Notes under the pieces: generated by a model
Seen by the model: only the letters and a program-made list of their open reading frames with translations
Told to the model about the DNA's origin: nothing
Database searches by the model: none
From: Helopsaltes ochotensis
Taxonomy: Eukaryota; Chordata; Aves; Passeriformes; Locustellidae
Length of the DNA stretch: 64,000 nucleotides
NCBI GenBank assembly: GCA_013400155.1
Contig: VXBM01001221.1
Location: 52,406-116,405, forward strand
Direction: 5' to 3'
Program-made: the position numbers and the translations under genes
Shown: one piece after another, positions 48,541 to 61,278 of the stretch
How positions within the stretch are numbered: the stretch's first letter is position 1
Layout of the letters: each line of letters begins with the position of its first letter

Positions 48541-49829
48541 AAATTGTTCAAAAACTTCCAGCTATTTTGGATCTTAATCTAAAATGACAAAAGCCTATTT
48601 TTTTCAAGTAATTTACTAATTGAATAATATTTAGTAATTTTGAGCCACTTTAGTGATATTCATGGGCACTCACTAAGCTCTGTCAATAAATTCTGTATTT
48701 TGGTCATTTAATGAGATGTAACATCAAAATTATGATCATTTATGAAAGGTAGTACTGGGAGAAAAATTTGTGAGCCATTGCACTGAAATTTTGAAAGAGA
48801 AGACAGCACCTACTTCCATGGGAGAACTGCAGCTGCTCAAGGCTGTAATGCATTTTGTCTGTTTTGCAAGAGGCTTTTTATCTGCATCTTCCTCACTGAA
48901 AATAAATACCTCAGTGTGCAGTCATTGGTTTGTTCCTTGAAGGTACTCAGTTCCATGTATAGAACAAGAAAAATCTGCAGAAAATTGACTACTGAATCCT
49001 AAGAAAAATGCCCATTAGAATTGGACAGGCAATTTTAATTCCAGTCTTCTAAAATTTTGTGATCCTTGGTTTTGTGACCTTTTTCATACATGTTCTAAAA
49101 ATATTCAGGAAAATTATGCATTTCAAAACTTAGACCACTATAAGAACTGTGAAATATTTATGAGATTGACAGCTAACTGACCTGACTGGTGGGCAATACT
49201 GATGCTCACAGATCTGAGTTTTTAGTTTGGGGTCAGATCTTTTTGTGTTTAGGAGTACTATTAACCAAAGTCTATCTCCACCACCTCTTACATTCATTTT
49301 TGCAAGAAGGCAGGAGTGCACAGAGAGCCTGAGAGGGCAGAACCGTGTGCTCCTCTGCAGCCTCCGCTGCACCAGCAAGCAGGCAGGTCCTACTCTCCAG
49401 GGGAATGAGAAAGGATATGTGCCTGACAGACTGACAACTGTGTGTTAAAATTCAAACTAGTACAGCACCAGTGATGCAGCTATGAACAAGCAAAACAGCA
49501 ATAAAAAGGGTGAAAAACATTTCTTTGTTGTAATTATGACAACATTTTCTTTTTGTTGCTACTTTAAAAATAATTAGTGAAGTATTGTATGATGAGGTAA
49601 ATAGCTACCATGGAAAGTTTCAGCCTTCATGTTTGAAGTTTAACAAAATTATAAGAATTGGAAAATGTATCCAAGTATTGGAAAATGACATGCAGGACTA
49701 AGTATAAGGTAGCTAATATTTATAAGTTGAGCAATGATGCAGAGATAGATTCAGCATATGAAGTTGAACTTTAAATATTAGACAGAATGATATATCTATT
49801 CCTTTTCAAGAAAAGGAAGAAGAGTTATA

Positions 49830-50075
49830 AAATTATTTGGGTCGGAAGTGATGTTAAAAATCAAGTATCAACCACCCTGGCATGAGCAGAGACACCTTCC
49901 AGTAGACCAGGTTGTTCAAATCCCCGTTGACACTTCCAGGGATGGAGCATCTGGATGTTCTTTGGGCAATCTGCCCCAGTGCCTCATCACCCTCACAGCA
50001 AAGAATTTCTTCCTAATATCTGATTTAAACCTACTCTCTTTCAGTTTGCTCCCTGTGCCATCACTACATGCACTT
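49830..50075 (-). mobile_element. CR1 LINE 3' fragment, minus strand
   Basis: TTATTTGGGTCGGAAGTGAT, AGAGACACCTTCC, CTTCCAGGGATGGAGCATC, GGGCAATCTGCCCCAGTGCC, AAAGAATTTCTTCCTAATAT and TCCCTGTGCCATCACTACAT follow the reverse-complement CR1 order. About 245 bp remain. The 90-codon open frame across it is not a gene. Confidence 0.93.
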
Positions 50076-50586
50076 GTGTATTTTGTAGGAAGATCTATTT
50101 TATATCAAGGCATATGTTAAGATTCAGTTACTGAGAGATGCCTCTGTCCAAATTAAGGTGTAAACAAGATCATATGCCAAAGTCAGTAATACAGATTTTT
50201 TTAAACAATGAATATGAGGTAGAGAGATATAAAGAATAAAAAAAAAGACAAGAGAAAGAGATCAAGTAGAAGATAGTCAATACCTGTGGAGCCAGTAGCG
50301 TCTTGATGGTCTGTATTCACCCTAGGCTTTTCAGTGGTGGAGATCTTGAGTTGTTCAAATCTTTTCACCATTTATACATTTTAGAAAACAAAGGAATTAA
50401 TGCTTATTGGCAACACAGTTCTTTTATTCTATTGGTTAAATTATCCCCTTGCTTCTAGTGCTATCTAGTCCACATGCTCAGTCTTTCTCTTCTTTTTAGT
50501 TGTTGGGTTTTATGAGTTGTTGGGTTGTGATCTTCCCCTGACAGAATTACCTTGTACACAATCAAAGCTGATTCAGCACAGTTGAT
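50076..50586. other. Non-coding stretch between CR1 and LTR copy A
   Basis: No recognised element. The 3' part may belong to the same retroviral remnant as the block that follows, but I see no landmark to prove it. Confidence 0.5.
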
Positions 50587-50689
50587 TGTTGCTGTGACTT
50601 TTGCAGCCTTTCTGATGTTGTTCGCAGTTTCTAAAGTGGTATCAGAGTTATCAATGATTTTCATAGTTCTTACTTCTTTCTCACACGGG
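50587..50689 (+). mobile_element. Sequence upstream of LTR copy A, shared with copy B
   Basis: TTTTGCAGCCTTTCTGATG and the run to CACACGGG before the TGTTATC edge match the region next to copy B, at nearly the same spacing. A minus-strand open frame of 67 codons covers it (50461-50664) and the homologous stretch at copy B translates similarly, but DNA similarity alone explains this. It is probably the 3' end of an internal region, or the LTR extends further than its apparent edge. Confidence 0.7.
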
Positions 50690-51052
50690 TGTTATCAATA
50701 GATCGAGATGTTTTGGGAAATGGTTGTAAACACTCACATACTTTCCTTGGTGAAAGAACATTTGGTTGACTATTGGTTTGGCCAGTGGGATTAGAAAGGT
50801 GGCGACACTATCTGCCAATCCTTGGCCTGGATGTGAAAACTATATAATGGAGAAGAATAAAGGTCAACCCTCTCTTTTGCCCTCTTTCTCTTCACCGAGT
50901 GTCTTGTGTTGTTCTTGCTGTGCTCAACAGCGACTGTTGATAAGTTGGCCTTCCTTGTGGTCCATAAATTCTGTATTCTTTGTGTCTAATATCAGTAATG
51001 TGTTCTTTTTCTCCCTCAGTTTGGCTAACCTCCCCATAGGTCTGAGATAACA
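50690..51052 (+). mobile_element. Endogenous retrovirus LTR (family 2), copy A, plus strand
   Basis: The segment begins TGTTATC and ends GATAACA, a perfect 7-bp terminal inverted repeat. Landmarks are TTTGGCCAGTGGG, CCAATCCTTGGCCTGGA, a TATATAA box at 50841-50847, AATAAA at 50856-50861, CCCTCTCTTTTGCCCTC, GAGTGTCTTGTGTTGTTCTT and GCTGTGCTCAACAGC. These are shared with copy B. No tRNA primer-binding site follows, and the flanks (CACGGG and CCTGGA) give no target-site duplication. Confidence 0.85.
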
Positions 51053-51580
51053 CCTGGACAATAGTGCCACCTTTATCTTATCCAAAGTTCTCTCTGTGAT
51101 GGCTTAACTTATACTTGAAGTTCCAGGTATCCATGCAGGCATATTTGGGGGTTCTTTGGTGTTCATTGGCAGTCACAGATGCCATCTGTCCCATAACTTG
51201 GGGTGGTCTTTGTTTGACCAGTGATATGTTTACAAGCAGCTGCTTCCTTACACCATTTGTCATAGGGAGAGTTTTTGCCTGCGTGAATTAACCAGGATGA
51301 GCTAACCAGGTCTCTGTCAGGCCTGGAGCTCACGCCATCCTGTTCCTCCATTCTGTTCTTATTTCATGGCAAAGTCCTTCCGTGACCTGAACCGTGTTAG
51401 AGACAGGCACCTGTGTTATTTAACTCCTTACAGTGTATGACACTATTTTGACCTTAGGCGTGAGTCTGTTACACAATTCTTATGACTCTTTTGTAGTAAA
51501 CCAGTAACACATAAGGCCTTACAAAGAGTACATAGAGAAATTCAGCATTGTTTAGTTTTGCCTTTCATAGATTTCTAACA
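51053..51580. other. Unclassified sequence 3' of LTR copy A
   Basis: The composition is less AT-rich than the surroundings. Two overlapping minus-strand open frames of 61-62 codons (51078-51263 and 51163-51351) are present, and a TGTTAGAAAT motif starts at 51580 on the minus strand. It could be an older retroviral remnant into which copy A inserted, but no gag, pol or env signature was seen. Confidence 0.4.
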
Positions 51581-54500
51581 CTTCCAGATGTAATATTTTT
51601 CTAAGTGACATTGGGAGTCTATTGCTGTTTCTGGGGCATGGCGTATAGACTGGCTCTCCAGTTCTATATGCATCTGGAACTGCTTTGGGAATGGTTGTTG
51701 TACTCATATGCATGATACATGAGAAAAATGTGTTTTAAAGACTAATCTTGGTATTTGTCCAAATTTCTTCCTGGGATACCTTTAATGACTAACTTAGTAC
51801 TTCTCAGAAACATTCAAAGTCTCTTGACTTCTCTTTTCTAATGCAAAACTTGTTTATTGTGGACAAAGGGCTTCATCGTTACCTATTTTTAATGGAAGTG
51901 TAGAGGAACTTGAAGGCATTAAGGAAATAACGGGCAGAATTCTTTTCTGAGTTGTGTCAATATAAACATGTTGCAGGAGTCCTATGATATTTTAAGCATT
52001 GCAATTTTTTTTAGCAGTGTCACAGCATGTCACTGAAACCTTTAATTGTGTATACTGTATTCCCACATCTGCAATTATCTCATTTCACTAACATGAAACT
52101 TCATCAATATAGAGTATCTATCTCATGCTGTTGTGTTCTGAACAGCAAGCAGTGAGGGAGAGATTGCAGACAAGGCCCTGGAGCCTTGAAGTTTGGTTCA
52201 CTCATGGCAGTTTGTCAATTTCTCACCTAAAGGTTTTGTTCTGTTCATAGTGTGAGGTTATGACTGTCAAGAGAATTTCTATAAAATGAAATTTTACTTT
52301 CTTCTAGGTGTCTCTGGAGCTGAAGAAAGATCAAGCCTGGCATATTTATAACTCTACATAAGAACATGGCCATCACTGTCAGCATATGTAAAACTTGCAT
52401 AGAACAGCATGAAAAGACTGTTAAAAAAATAGAGATAGGCATACTGTAGACACAGCAACCAGCAAAACCCCTTAGTACACAGAACTACTCAGTGGTTTTC
52501 ATTATACCTGTCTTGAAAATTCTGAGTTTATGTTGAACCAAGATGTCCATCCTATTTACTAGCATTCATTGCATAGCAAGTTGGATTTTTTTGAATTCTT
52601 TGGCAATTGACAGATGTTTGAAATTTTGTGCCCATCAGTGCTCAAAGATAATTATAATTTCACAAGGCTCACTCTTTGAATTGGTAAGAATTTTTTGTGA
52701 ATTGATAAAAATACATGATCTTTTCCCCACAGACCACATATAGCTTGCACAAAATAATTATATGAAAATAAATAGGAAAATAAAAATAGAAATAAATAAT
52801 CTCATAAGTTTTGCATGAAATGGTCAGTGATCACAAATTCCAAAACATTGTTCTCTAGCACTACAGCATCAAGTGCATGTATTTGTGCAATAGAACAGTA
52901 TTCACTGGCTTCTTGTTTCTCCCACACAGAGTAATGTCAATCCTCCCAAAGCAGAGTTGTCTTATTTCATCTGTTAATCATAGCTTTTTTCTTCTGAATT
53001 TTGGTATAATTTGATGATAATTGAAATTGCCATGTTACATTTTTCTTCCCTAAATTAGACTGACATACTAGGTAGAATGATTGCAATGGATTTTTTCTTA
53101 AAATTTATCAGGGAGGGATGGGTAGCATCATGCTTGACTATGTGACTGTAAGAGATTTCCTTGTTTTTCAGCTGTCGATTTACCATAAAATTGAATTAAG
53201 ATATTTCGTACAACTAGCAAAATTGCACTGACATTACACTGACTTTTATTGCCTAGAAGCAATGCGTTAAATCTTTATCTGATGAGAGTAATGACTACCT
53301 TATTGATCACATCAGTATTATCTTTCTGTGAGAGTGGTGTAAAAATCACCATCTTACAGAAATAACCTGTTAGCTATGGAAATTATTAGTATGCTGTCCA
53401 CTGGCTGGCAGAGTCAGACTGTGCCCAAGTTAGTAAGGGTTCCTTTTATTCAGACTTGTTCTCCTTTGTACTGTCAGAAAGTTCAAATAAGATACTTTGC
53501 ACCAGATTCTTCAGAAACTCTGTCTTCTGTAAATTTGAATTTCCCTCTTGATCACATATAAGAGCATCTGACAGGCATAATAGAGATGCAAGTTGCAGTG
53601 CCACTTTTGATTATTTAAAATTTAAATTGATTAGTTCAAATATACTGTGAGTAGTTGTGGATAGCATTAGAAATTTCTCTTATCATTTTATAAGTTTCAG
53701 TGTAATATATTCCTTTATAATATCTTTTTCAATTTAAGCTTCATAATTTTATTTTTAAATAACTCTTTCTGTAAATAGAATTTTTAAATAATCATTCAGT
53801 GCATACAGGAAAACATTCCTAACTACTGCTATTCTCAAAATCTTGACTTTCAGAAGTCTTACATGACAAGTGAACACTGAAAAAGTCCTAGAAAATGATT
53901 TTGAGAGGAATCAAAGGAGAATACTTAAATAGGTATTCTGTAATCCTCGCAGTTAGTGAACTTGTCACCTTGGACTAGAAACCATATTCCAGAGCAAGGG
54001 AGCATGGGTCAAAGGATTTGAGCTGTCACTTATGGGCATAAATATTCACAAAAATAGGGGTTTATTTTTAAACTTAGAAATGTAACAACAGGTTTGTCTT
54101 TAATAGTTCTTTAGAAATGCATACTTTAGAACTTCCAGAATTAGTAAGATGAAAACTGCTGATGAAACAAAAGGATTTATGTTTTGTGCTTGAACTAAAA
54201 GCAACATAAACTATAGCAATTAATCAATTTCATTTCACAAACCATGTATCACATAGACCAAGTATTATATTGCAAACATAACACTTCCAGCTAGTGCCCT
54301 AAAAAATTAATTATATTTGTATAAGCTCGTACTCTTTCCAAAGCAAATTAAACTAGAAATTTTAAAGGTATATAATGGATGGTAATTATTCTTTTGCTAG
54401 ATTAAGGTTACTTAAAAAACAAACAAACAATTAAACAAAACCCCTTACAATTTAAGTAGGTAGGTCAGATGAAAAGTGAGATAGCAGTGTCGCAACAGAT

Positions 54501-55579
54501 ACTGCAATTTAGGTGTCACCATGGTTTTTATTTAATTTTATTTGAAGATGAAGATGTTAAGGTAGGGAACACAACACAAGAATAGGACAGCGAACCAGCG
54601 GCAGGAAAAATGTGAAGGAAGAGAGCCTGTAAACAGCCACAGAATTGTGGGGGTTTAAGTCCATTTATTTTAATAAGTTCTTCCTATATTTTATAAAACG
54701 TGTTTCCTGCTTCAGTGGAACTTTTATCTTATAATATGAATCTGGAAGTCTTATAGTTTCCCTCAATGACCTTTGGATATTCAAACAGGTATATTCAACA
54801 GTTCGGTGCTTCCCTTAACAACTCTCAATATAGCAGTAAATTTAAGAATTTGCTGATTCCTTTTCAATGCAATAAGTTTTCTTTACCTATCTTTATCTGT
54901 AGATTGTTTTGTGATACCCTGAGAGAAGCTCACAGGTCATACTTTCTCAATCCTATTCTTGTCAATATTCATCATTGTACTATCAATAATTTATCATCTG
55001 CCTTCTTACGGCAACACAAAGCAGTGGCATAAAACCAGCTCAAGAACATCTGTGTTATTCATGGCTCCCTCAGTCACTCACTGTTATTGTGACATCTCAG
55101 CAGTGTCTTTATTTATGCAGCTATCATGCTGCTACCATGGACCTTTGGCCCAAAGCTATGCAGTAAGTCACTGGTGCCCATTTTGCACAATCCATTTTAC
55201 TAAGTGGATACACTATGTCCTGAGAGAAGTGCATTTCAGCGATGAGTAACAAGGCAGAATCGTAAAGGAAGCAAAATCTTTTTGCTGTTTTGTTATAAAC
55301 AATAGTTGTCAAACTTGTGCGTCAGTTATTGTTGATCTCATTCTGGTGCTTTTATAGCAAGCAGGTGTTACCTTGCTGCATGAATGGTGTGAAGTGAGAT
55401 CAAATAAAAGTATTACCAGCATAGAAGAGCCATATCAACATTCCTTTTAGTGGGACAATGCATTGCTCTGGGAGAGGAAGGTATTCCCATTGTGATTAAA
55501 GGCTATTCTAAGCATTATTTCTTTCACCTAAATAGGTAACATGATTTAGAGACTAGGGCACCTCGGGTTGTGCTTTCTC
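51581..55579. other. Unique non-coding stretch
   Basis: About 4 kb of AT-rich sequence with no gene or recognised transposon. Open frames of 96 codons or fewer show no features. Confidence 0.65.
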
Positions 55580-56062
55580 TTGGGCTGTGTTAGCAAGTAT
55601 TCAGAAAGTCGAGAGGAGTAATTCTTTCCCTCTGGCATTTATAAGACTGTGTCTGGAGTACCACACCTATTTTTGAGCTCCACAGTACAGGGTGGTCTGA
55701 CATAGCCTTGGAAGGCAGAGGGGAGAGCTAATTCTGTATAGAGGTGGGAGGGTAGAGAAAAAAACAGGATCAACCTCCTCTAGAAGGTGCACATTAATAA
55801 GACATGAGGCAACAAAAGCAGCTTGGAGTTAGGAAAGGTTGGTTAGATATTAAGGAACAAGGAAATGACCCTGAGTGTGGTCCAACACTGACACAGGTCA
55901 CCCATACAGGCTGTTAAACCTTTGCCATGGACATATTCAAAACAAAACAATACAGTGCCCTAGGCAACCCAATCTACTTCGAGCTATTTAGAGCAGGAGG
56001 CTGCCCTGGATGACCTTCTCAAGTACCTTTCAACACGTAAGACTTGGATGTCAATAATTCCA
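55580..56062 (+). mobile_element. Diverged CR1 LINE, 3' about 480 bp, plus strand
   Basis: Decayed but ordered CR1 landmarks are present: GGGCTGTGTTAGCAAG, CTCTGGCATTTATAAGACTG, TGTCTGGAGTACCACACC, CTCCACAGTACAGG, CACTGACACAGGTCACCCA, GACATATTCAAAAC, CTAGGCAACCCAATC, AGCAGGAGGCTGCCCTGGAT and GACCTTCTCAAGTACC. The 3' tip is lost in an A/C-rich run. It is more diverged than the CR1 at 20440, so probably older. Confidence 0.88.
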
Positions 56063-59000
56063 TAAAAAACCCCAAACCACAGCCTAAATAAATGCCTTAC
56101 AATATGAAAGGCAAGGGATAAAGAGAACCCTACAGAATTTTATATCCAAATTGTCTACTCTGTGTAACAGATGCCAGTATTTGGATCACAAGGGGAAATA
56201 TAAAACCATTAAAATATATAGAAGTGTAATACCATACATGCTTACCAAAATTCTTGATTATAATCGAAGTAGCTAAGGAAATAACATCACATATTTAGGG
56301 CATCTTAAATGTTTTAATTGTAATTGTGCTTGTCATTGCAGTACATTTACGTTGTAATTGATACTCTTGGCTCAAGGTGCTCTGAGGCTGCTCTGCTGGC
56401 ATCACATTTTATCTTATTTGTCAGCCACAGCTTGTGATATGTTATGACATGACATAAAGCTGCACAACATAAAAAAGAGGGAAAAAAGGCAAGTAATCCA
56501 CTCTGACATAATTTCTGTGGTGCAAAACAATTTTTTATTCTAATTCAAGCCTCAGCAAAAAATACAACATATCAGTTGTCAATTGTGACTTGTCTTAATA
56601 CAAATATATTACCTCCTAAAAGAAAAAGAAGGCTTCAGAGATACTACTTTTATTTTGTTATAAACAGTGATTTCCTTGGGTTTTATTATATAAGGAGATT
56701 AGATGTCCTACATAAAGCACATTAAAAGTGCACTTCCAAAACTGTCTTTGTTTAAACAGCATACTTTTAATTACTGCGTGATTTTCTTTTCCATCACGAT
56801 GGCTACTATGATAGTAGAAGATAAAAGTATGTGTTAAATCCTAAAACTAGCAGATCAAGTCACACTAATTGGAATGAAAATAAAGCCTGGAAGAATAGTG
56901 GAATCGGAAGCAGTTACGCTGGAAACAAAAAAAAAATATCCTTTGAAGAAATCATTTCAGTATTTTTCCTCTTATAGTGTCCATGATTATATCATCTCCC
57001 ATACGTTGATTAATTTGTCATCATATGCACATTTTCAAATAGAATTGCAATAAATGTTGGTTTTTTTGCTTACTTCTTGATAGACTGTCCTCAATCTACT
57101 GCAGTTTTAAAGTTCATAGTCACAGTAGCTACAGTATTTTTATTTTTTCTGTAAAGATTTCATATTTGTATCCCCACACATAGATTATATATCACTTCTA
57201 ATAATTTTTTGAATGCACAGTATTTTAAGGACTTTATTGACAAAAAAACCCACCAAACTTTAATGGTTTTTTAAGTGTTCTGCTGATAGATTTATAGTGC
57301 TTTCATAGAAACTAGCTCTTATGTTTAAAAGATAATGCTTCTGTAATATAAAAATGATTGTCTCTGTAATGCACATAATGTGCAATCAATTGGTGGTTTG
57401 CATACCCAGTTTCATATGCTTAAATTTCTGTCTTTAAATTTAATTGCAGCAGTAGGCCAAAGGAGACCTAAAAACTTGGATTAGCACAGACAAACTACAA
57501 TCACAAATACCTGAGAGAGGAAGAAATTGTCAACTATCTTCTCTGCATGACTTCATGGTGCACACAATGTAAGGTTACATGTATGTATGTTTAAATTGCT
57601 CCTCTATTCACAAATCAAGTATGGGCATAATAAAAGTTTGAATTAAAATCCTATATAGAATTGTACCAAAGATTTTTTCCTAAAATTAAGACTCAAACTA
57701 ATTCGATGAAATTACCCAGGGGATTGGCTCAAGTAGAGAAGGTCTAAGAAGATCTAAGATTTGTCTTGTATTGGTTTAAAGAATGATAATTTATGTTATA
57801 AATTCTCATAAGCTCACAGTTCTTACTCTCTGTTAAACTTGCATATATACCTCTATAACAAATAGACAAGAAATTGAATCCTTTGATGGTGATCCAATCT
57901 TTACCAGTTGTATTTTCCGTTATGAAATTATGTAATTTAATTTAACTGGACTTCAATGAGTTTATTATTTGGGGCATTAAAACACAGCAAGTCATTGCGT
58001 AACCCTGATATATTTCTGTTGTCTGCTGTATTCTTAATTTGACACATCCGATTCCTGTCATCTCTAATTAATTTTCAAAAATATTGGTGCAGACCACCAG
58101 TCTGTGCTGGCAGCTTCCATCGTGCTCCTCATTTAAGCACAACCAGGTTTTTTCTACTGCTTTCCATCCTTCTGCCTACAAATACAAGAGCGGTTTTAAA
58201 TGTTTTTCACTTCAAAACTCTCCTTAAGTTTTTCTTGTCTTTTGTTGCGTACACAAACTTACTAACAGTCTAAATGTTCTGTGCTCTTCTCTACTACAAT
58301 TCTTCCTGTAGTTTCATTGTCTAAACTGCCTTTAAGACAATGTTCAATGTTTGTGCAGCATGGAGCTCAATGGAGTGAGGGTCTCTGAACAGGACCATAT
58401 GCTATCCCGATAGTGTACTGATAAACAAAAACCCACATGATTCACAACCAAAGCATGATGATCGGTTGTTTTGTTTTCTTTTTCCTGCTTAACTACCTGT
58501 GACTAATTATTAGGAGCTTTAGACAGTTTTTAAATTAATGGATTTATAAATGGAATGAAAGGCAGATTTTGCTATAATGATGAATATTTACAGACTTGTA
58601 CTATAAATTATTAAAATAATAAAGTCAGTTATAAGTATTATTTGGTGGTTTTGTATTCAACTGATATCAGAGGTAAGGAAAACTTTTAAAATAATAAATC
58701 ATTCAGTGTACAATTTGTCCCTGCTTGTTTTGGTAGAGCTTGGTTCTACTGCCATACTGGGTTGCTTATACACAATATATTATTTCACATTGTGGTGTAT
58801 GAGCAAGTAAGGAAGAGAAGTTTGGAATGTTTATTTTTGTTAGTCAACTCTTGCAAATTGGCTTTTCTGTCAAGATTTAAAATCTGCTAATGACAACTAT
58901 ATTCTTTCCACTGCTCATATACTGGGGGAATTTAGTCGGTTTGCATATTTTATAAACTGAGGGAAAAATAAACAAAAGAAAAAAGAAAATCAGGAAGCAG

Positions 59001-60378
59001 TCCATGTTTCTAAAGGCATTGCCAAAGGGTTTTCAGCCTGATGAGTGTTTAAAAAAAACAAAAACAACTAACAAGCCAAAACAACTTTGAAGACATTTTA
59101 ATCTCAGTATAACATGGCCATCACCATCTTGAGGAATGCTGAATGAGAGATTAAGTATGTTTACTAACTTGAGATCTAATTAAAAAGCTGTGTGACGAAA
59201 GAAATTAAGGAAAATATTTCTTATTAAAAAAAATCTCAAAATTAAATCCTAGCTGCTGACAGAACTTGGACTAAGAATAAAGATGAGGAGTTATATTTTA
59301 TTCAATGTTGAAGGCAGGCACATACAGTGTTCCAGTCTGTGGCAGATGCATAAAATCTATTTATTTAAATGAAAATATATATAAAAATTTTCTCTTATGC
59401 CCTACTCACCTCCAGCATAGTAGGAAGATATTTGGTAAGAATATCTGTACAAGCAATTTTTTTAAAGAAATACCTTTACACTCAGAAACTATCATTTTTG
59501 TTGCTGAAGTAATTGAAAAGGCAATTGAAGCCTTTCAGAAGATTATCAGCATTTTAATGAGTTGAAAACTTGTCTTTCACTAATACATTAGAATAATGAG
59601 CCTGATTTCCTAAAATTTGCCAACTTAAAAACATGCCAATGAAATATTCAGAAGTGAGTTGAGAGGAAGATGAATGATCTGAGTTCTTAGAGAAAGAATA
59701 ATGTTTTTTGGGGCACAGACACAAGCTTTCCCTGTCTTGTTTTCCCCCTGCAAGTGTACCATTAGGCTACGTCTGCTCCAATTTTAGTTTGACATTTGCA
59801 GGAGTCATTCTAGCCCACTGCAAAAATAGGTATAAAGATAACGTCATTGTATGATATACTGTTTCACGTGTAATGGTGGTAAATTCTAATGGGAAAGTTG
59901 CCTAAAGTACTTACATTAATTTTTTTTAAAATCTCATTTGAATGAGCATTTTAACTTTCCCCGCCCCTCAAATTCTACCTATTTTCTTATTTTTCAAAGA
60001 CTGATGATTTATAAACATAAAAATCCTGTAATGTTTCATGAATGTTCCAGTCTTTTAGAGTCTATTTCCTTCAGCAGCTTTCTGTTACTTTTTAAGTTTT
60101 TCACTTTGACTGTATCATTGGTCTTTCCTAGTTTCAAGCAGGTGCACCAGTGGTCATGTACTTTTTCCTTAACATGCATTAGTTTCTGTTTTCCTCAAAT
60201 TCCATCATTACAGTCCTTCTAATAGAGATAAAGTTTACAGGCTAACTCCATAGTTATTACATAAAAGGGCTTAATTTCCTCTTAGTTAAAAAGCAGTAAA
60301 TTTAAAATGTTTCTTTGTCTCTAGATGTTTATATGATTCATTTGTGTTAATAGTAATAAAGGCATTGTAAATTACATA
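56063..60378. other. Unique non-coding stretch, possible conserved elements
   Basis: No gene or recognised transposon over about 4.3 kb. The block at about 56300-56470 has TAATTG-type homeodomain-like motifs and balanced composition, so it may be conserved. The rest is AT-rich. Confidence 0.6.
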
Positions 60379-60786
60379 CATGGAATCATAGAATCACAAA
60401 AACCTCTCTAAAATTACCGAGTCCAAATGTTAACCCAGCATTGCTGTGTTCACCACTAAACCACTCTCCCAAATGCCACATCCATATCCCTTCTGAACAT
60501 TCCAGGGATGGTGACTCAACCACATCCTTGGGCAGCCTGTCCCAGTGCTTGAAAACCCTTTCTATGGAGAATTTTTTCCTACTAAATCTAAACCTCCCTT
60601 GGTGCACCCTAAGGCCATTTCCTCTTGTCCTATCACTTCTTAATGTGAGAAAAGATGGACCTCTCCCCTTGCTACACCCTCCTTTCAGATAGTTGTGGTG
60701 CAGTTATGTCCCTCCTCAGCTTTATTTTTCTCCAGACAACTTACCAACTCCAGCTCCCTCAGCTGCTCCTCCTAAGATCTGTAGTA
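60379..60786 (-). mobile_element. CR1 LINE 3' fragment with terminal repeat, minus strand
   Basis: It begins GGAATCATAGAATCAC, the reverse complement of the (ATTCTATG)n terminal repeat. GAGTCCAAATGTTAACCCAG, AAATGCCACATCCATATCC, ATTCCAGGGATGGTGACTC, GGGCAGCCTGTCCCAGTGC, TAAACCTCCCTTGGTGCACC and TTCCTCTTGTCCTATC follow, and it ends in the CAGCTCCCTCAGCTGCTCC region. About 405 bp remain, and this is the best-preserved 3' end among the minus-strand copies. Confidence 0.95.
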
Positions 60787-61273
60787 TAGACATCCCTGGG
60801 TGTTGGTGAAAACACAGTAGATTGATTGAAATGTCATTGATACTGGCGTTTTTAGATGAGGCACAAATTAGAAGGGTAATTTTAGCTCAAATTGATTGAA
60901 AATAAACCTATATTGAAGTTCATTTCAGAGCAGAACTTGATGAGTATTTTTGCTTCTCTTAGATATGTCTTAGAAAGACAATATTTAATATTTTAGACTT
61001 CACCTATAGAGATTACTCAAAGAGTGGGTGAAAATACTATCTTTAACAAATACGATTGTCAACTGTTATGTATTGATTTTAATGTGTCATTTTAAATGTC
61101 ACAATATTATTAAATTTTAGGCAAAGATGAACCTATGTACCTTAGGTCTAAATGGCAACACAATCTTAGACTAAGTAAAACAATATATTATTAATTATTA
61201 TTATAATATTACTTATTAAATGATAAATGAATATATGTTTTTAAATTATTCAGTCATTTCCAAAGCACCTATT
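60787..61273. other. AT-rich non-coding stretch
   Basis: No recognised element. It ends in an AT-only patch (61180-61215) next to the LTR at 61279. Confidence 0.65.
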
Positions 61274-61278
61274 GTTCT
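61274..61278. repeat. Left target-site duplication (GTTCT)
   Basis: GTTCT directly precedes the LTR and is repeated directly after it at 61799-61803. Confidence 0.8.

Larger units (their letters stand above)
46025..49829. other. Unique non-coding stretch
   Basis: No gene is visible over about 3.8 kb. It contains a (GT)9 microsatellite, a T-run near 47531-47546 and a possible ancient SINE scrap near 48498. A modestly GC-richer patch at about 49300-49440 is unidentified. Confidence 0.6.

Noticed and set aside
59700..59830. GGCTACGTCTGCTCC motif recalling the end of an old hAT-like DNA transposon
   Set aside because: A single short motif without the terminal inverted repeat or a target-site duplication.
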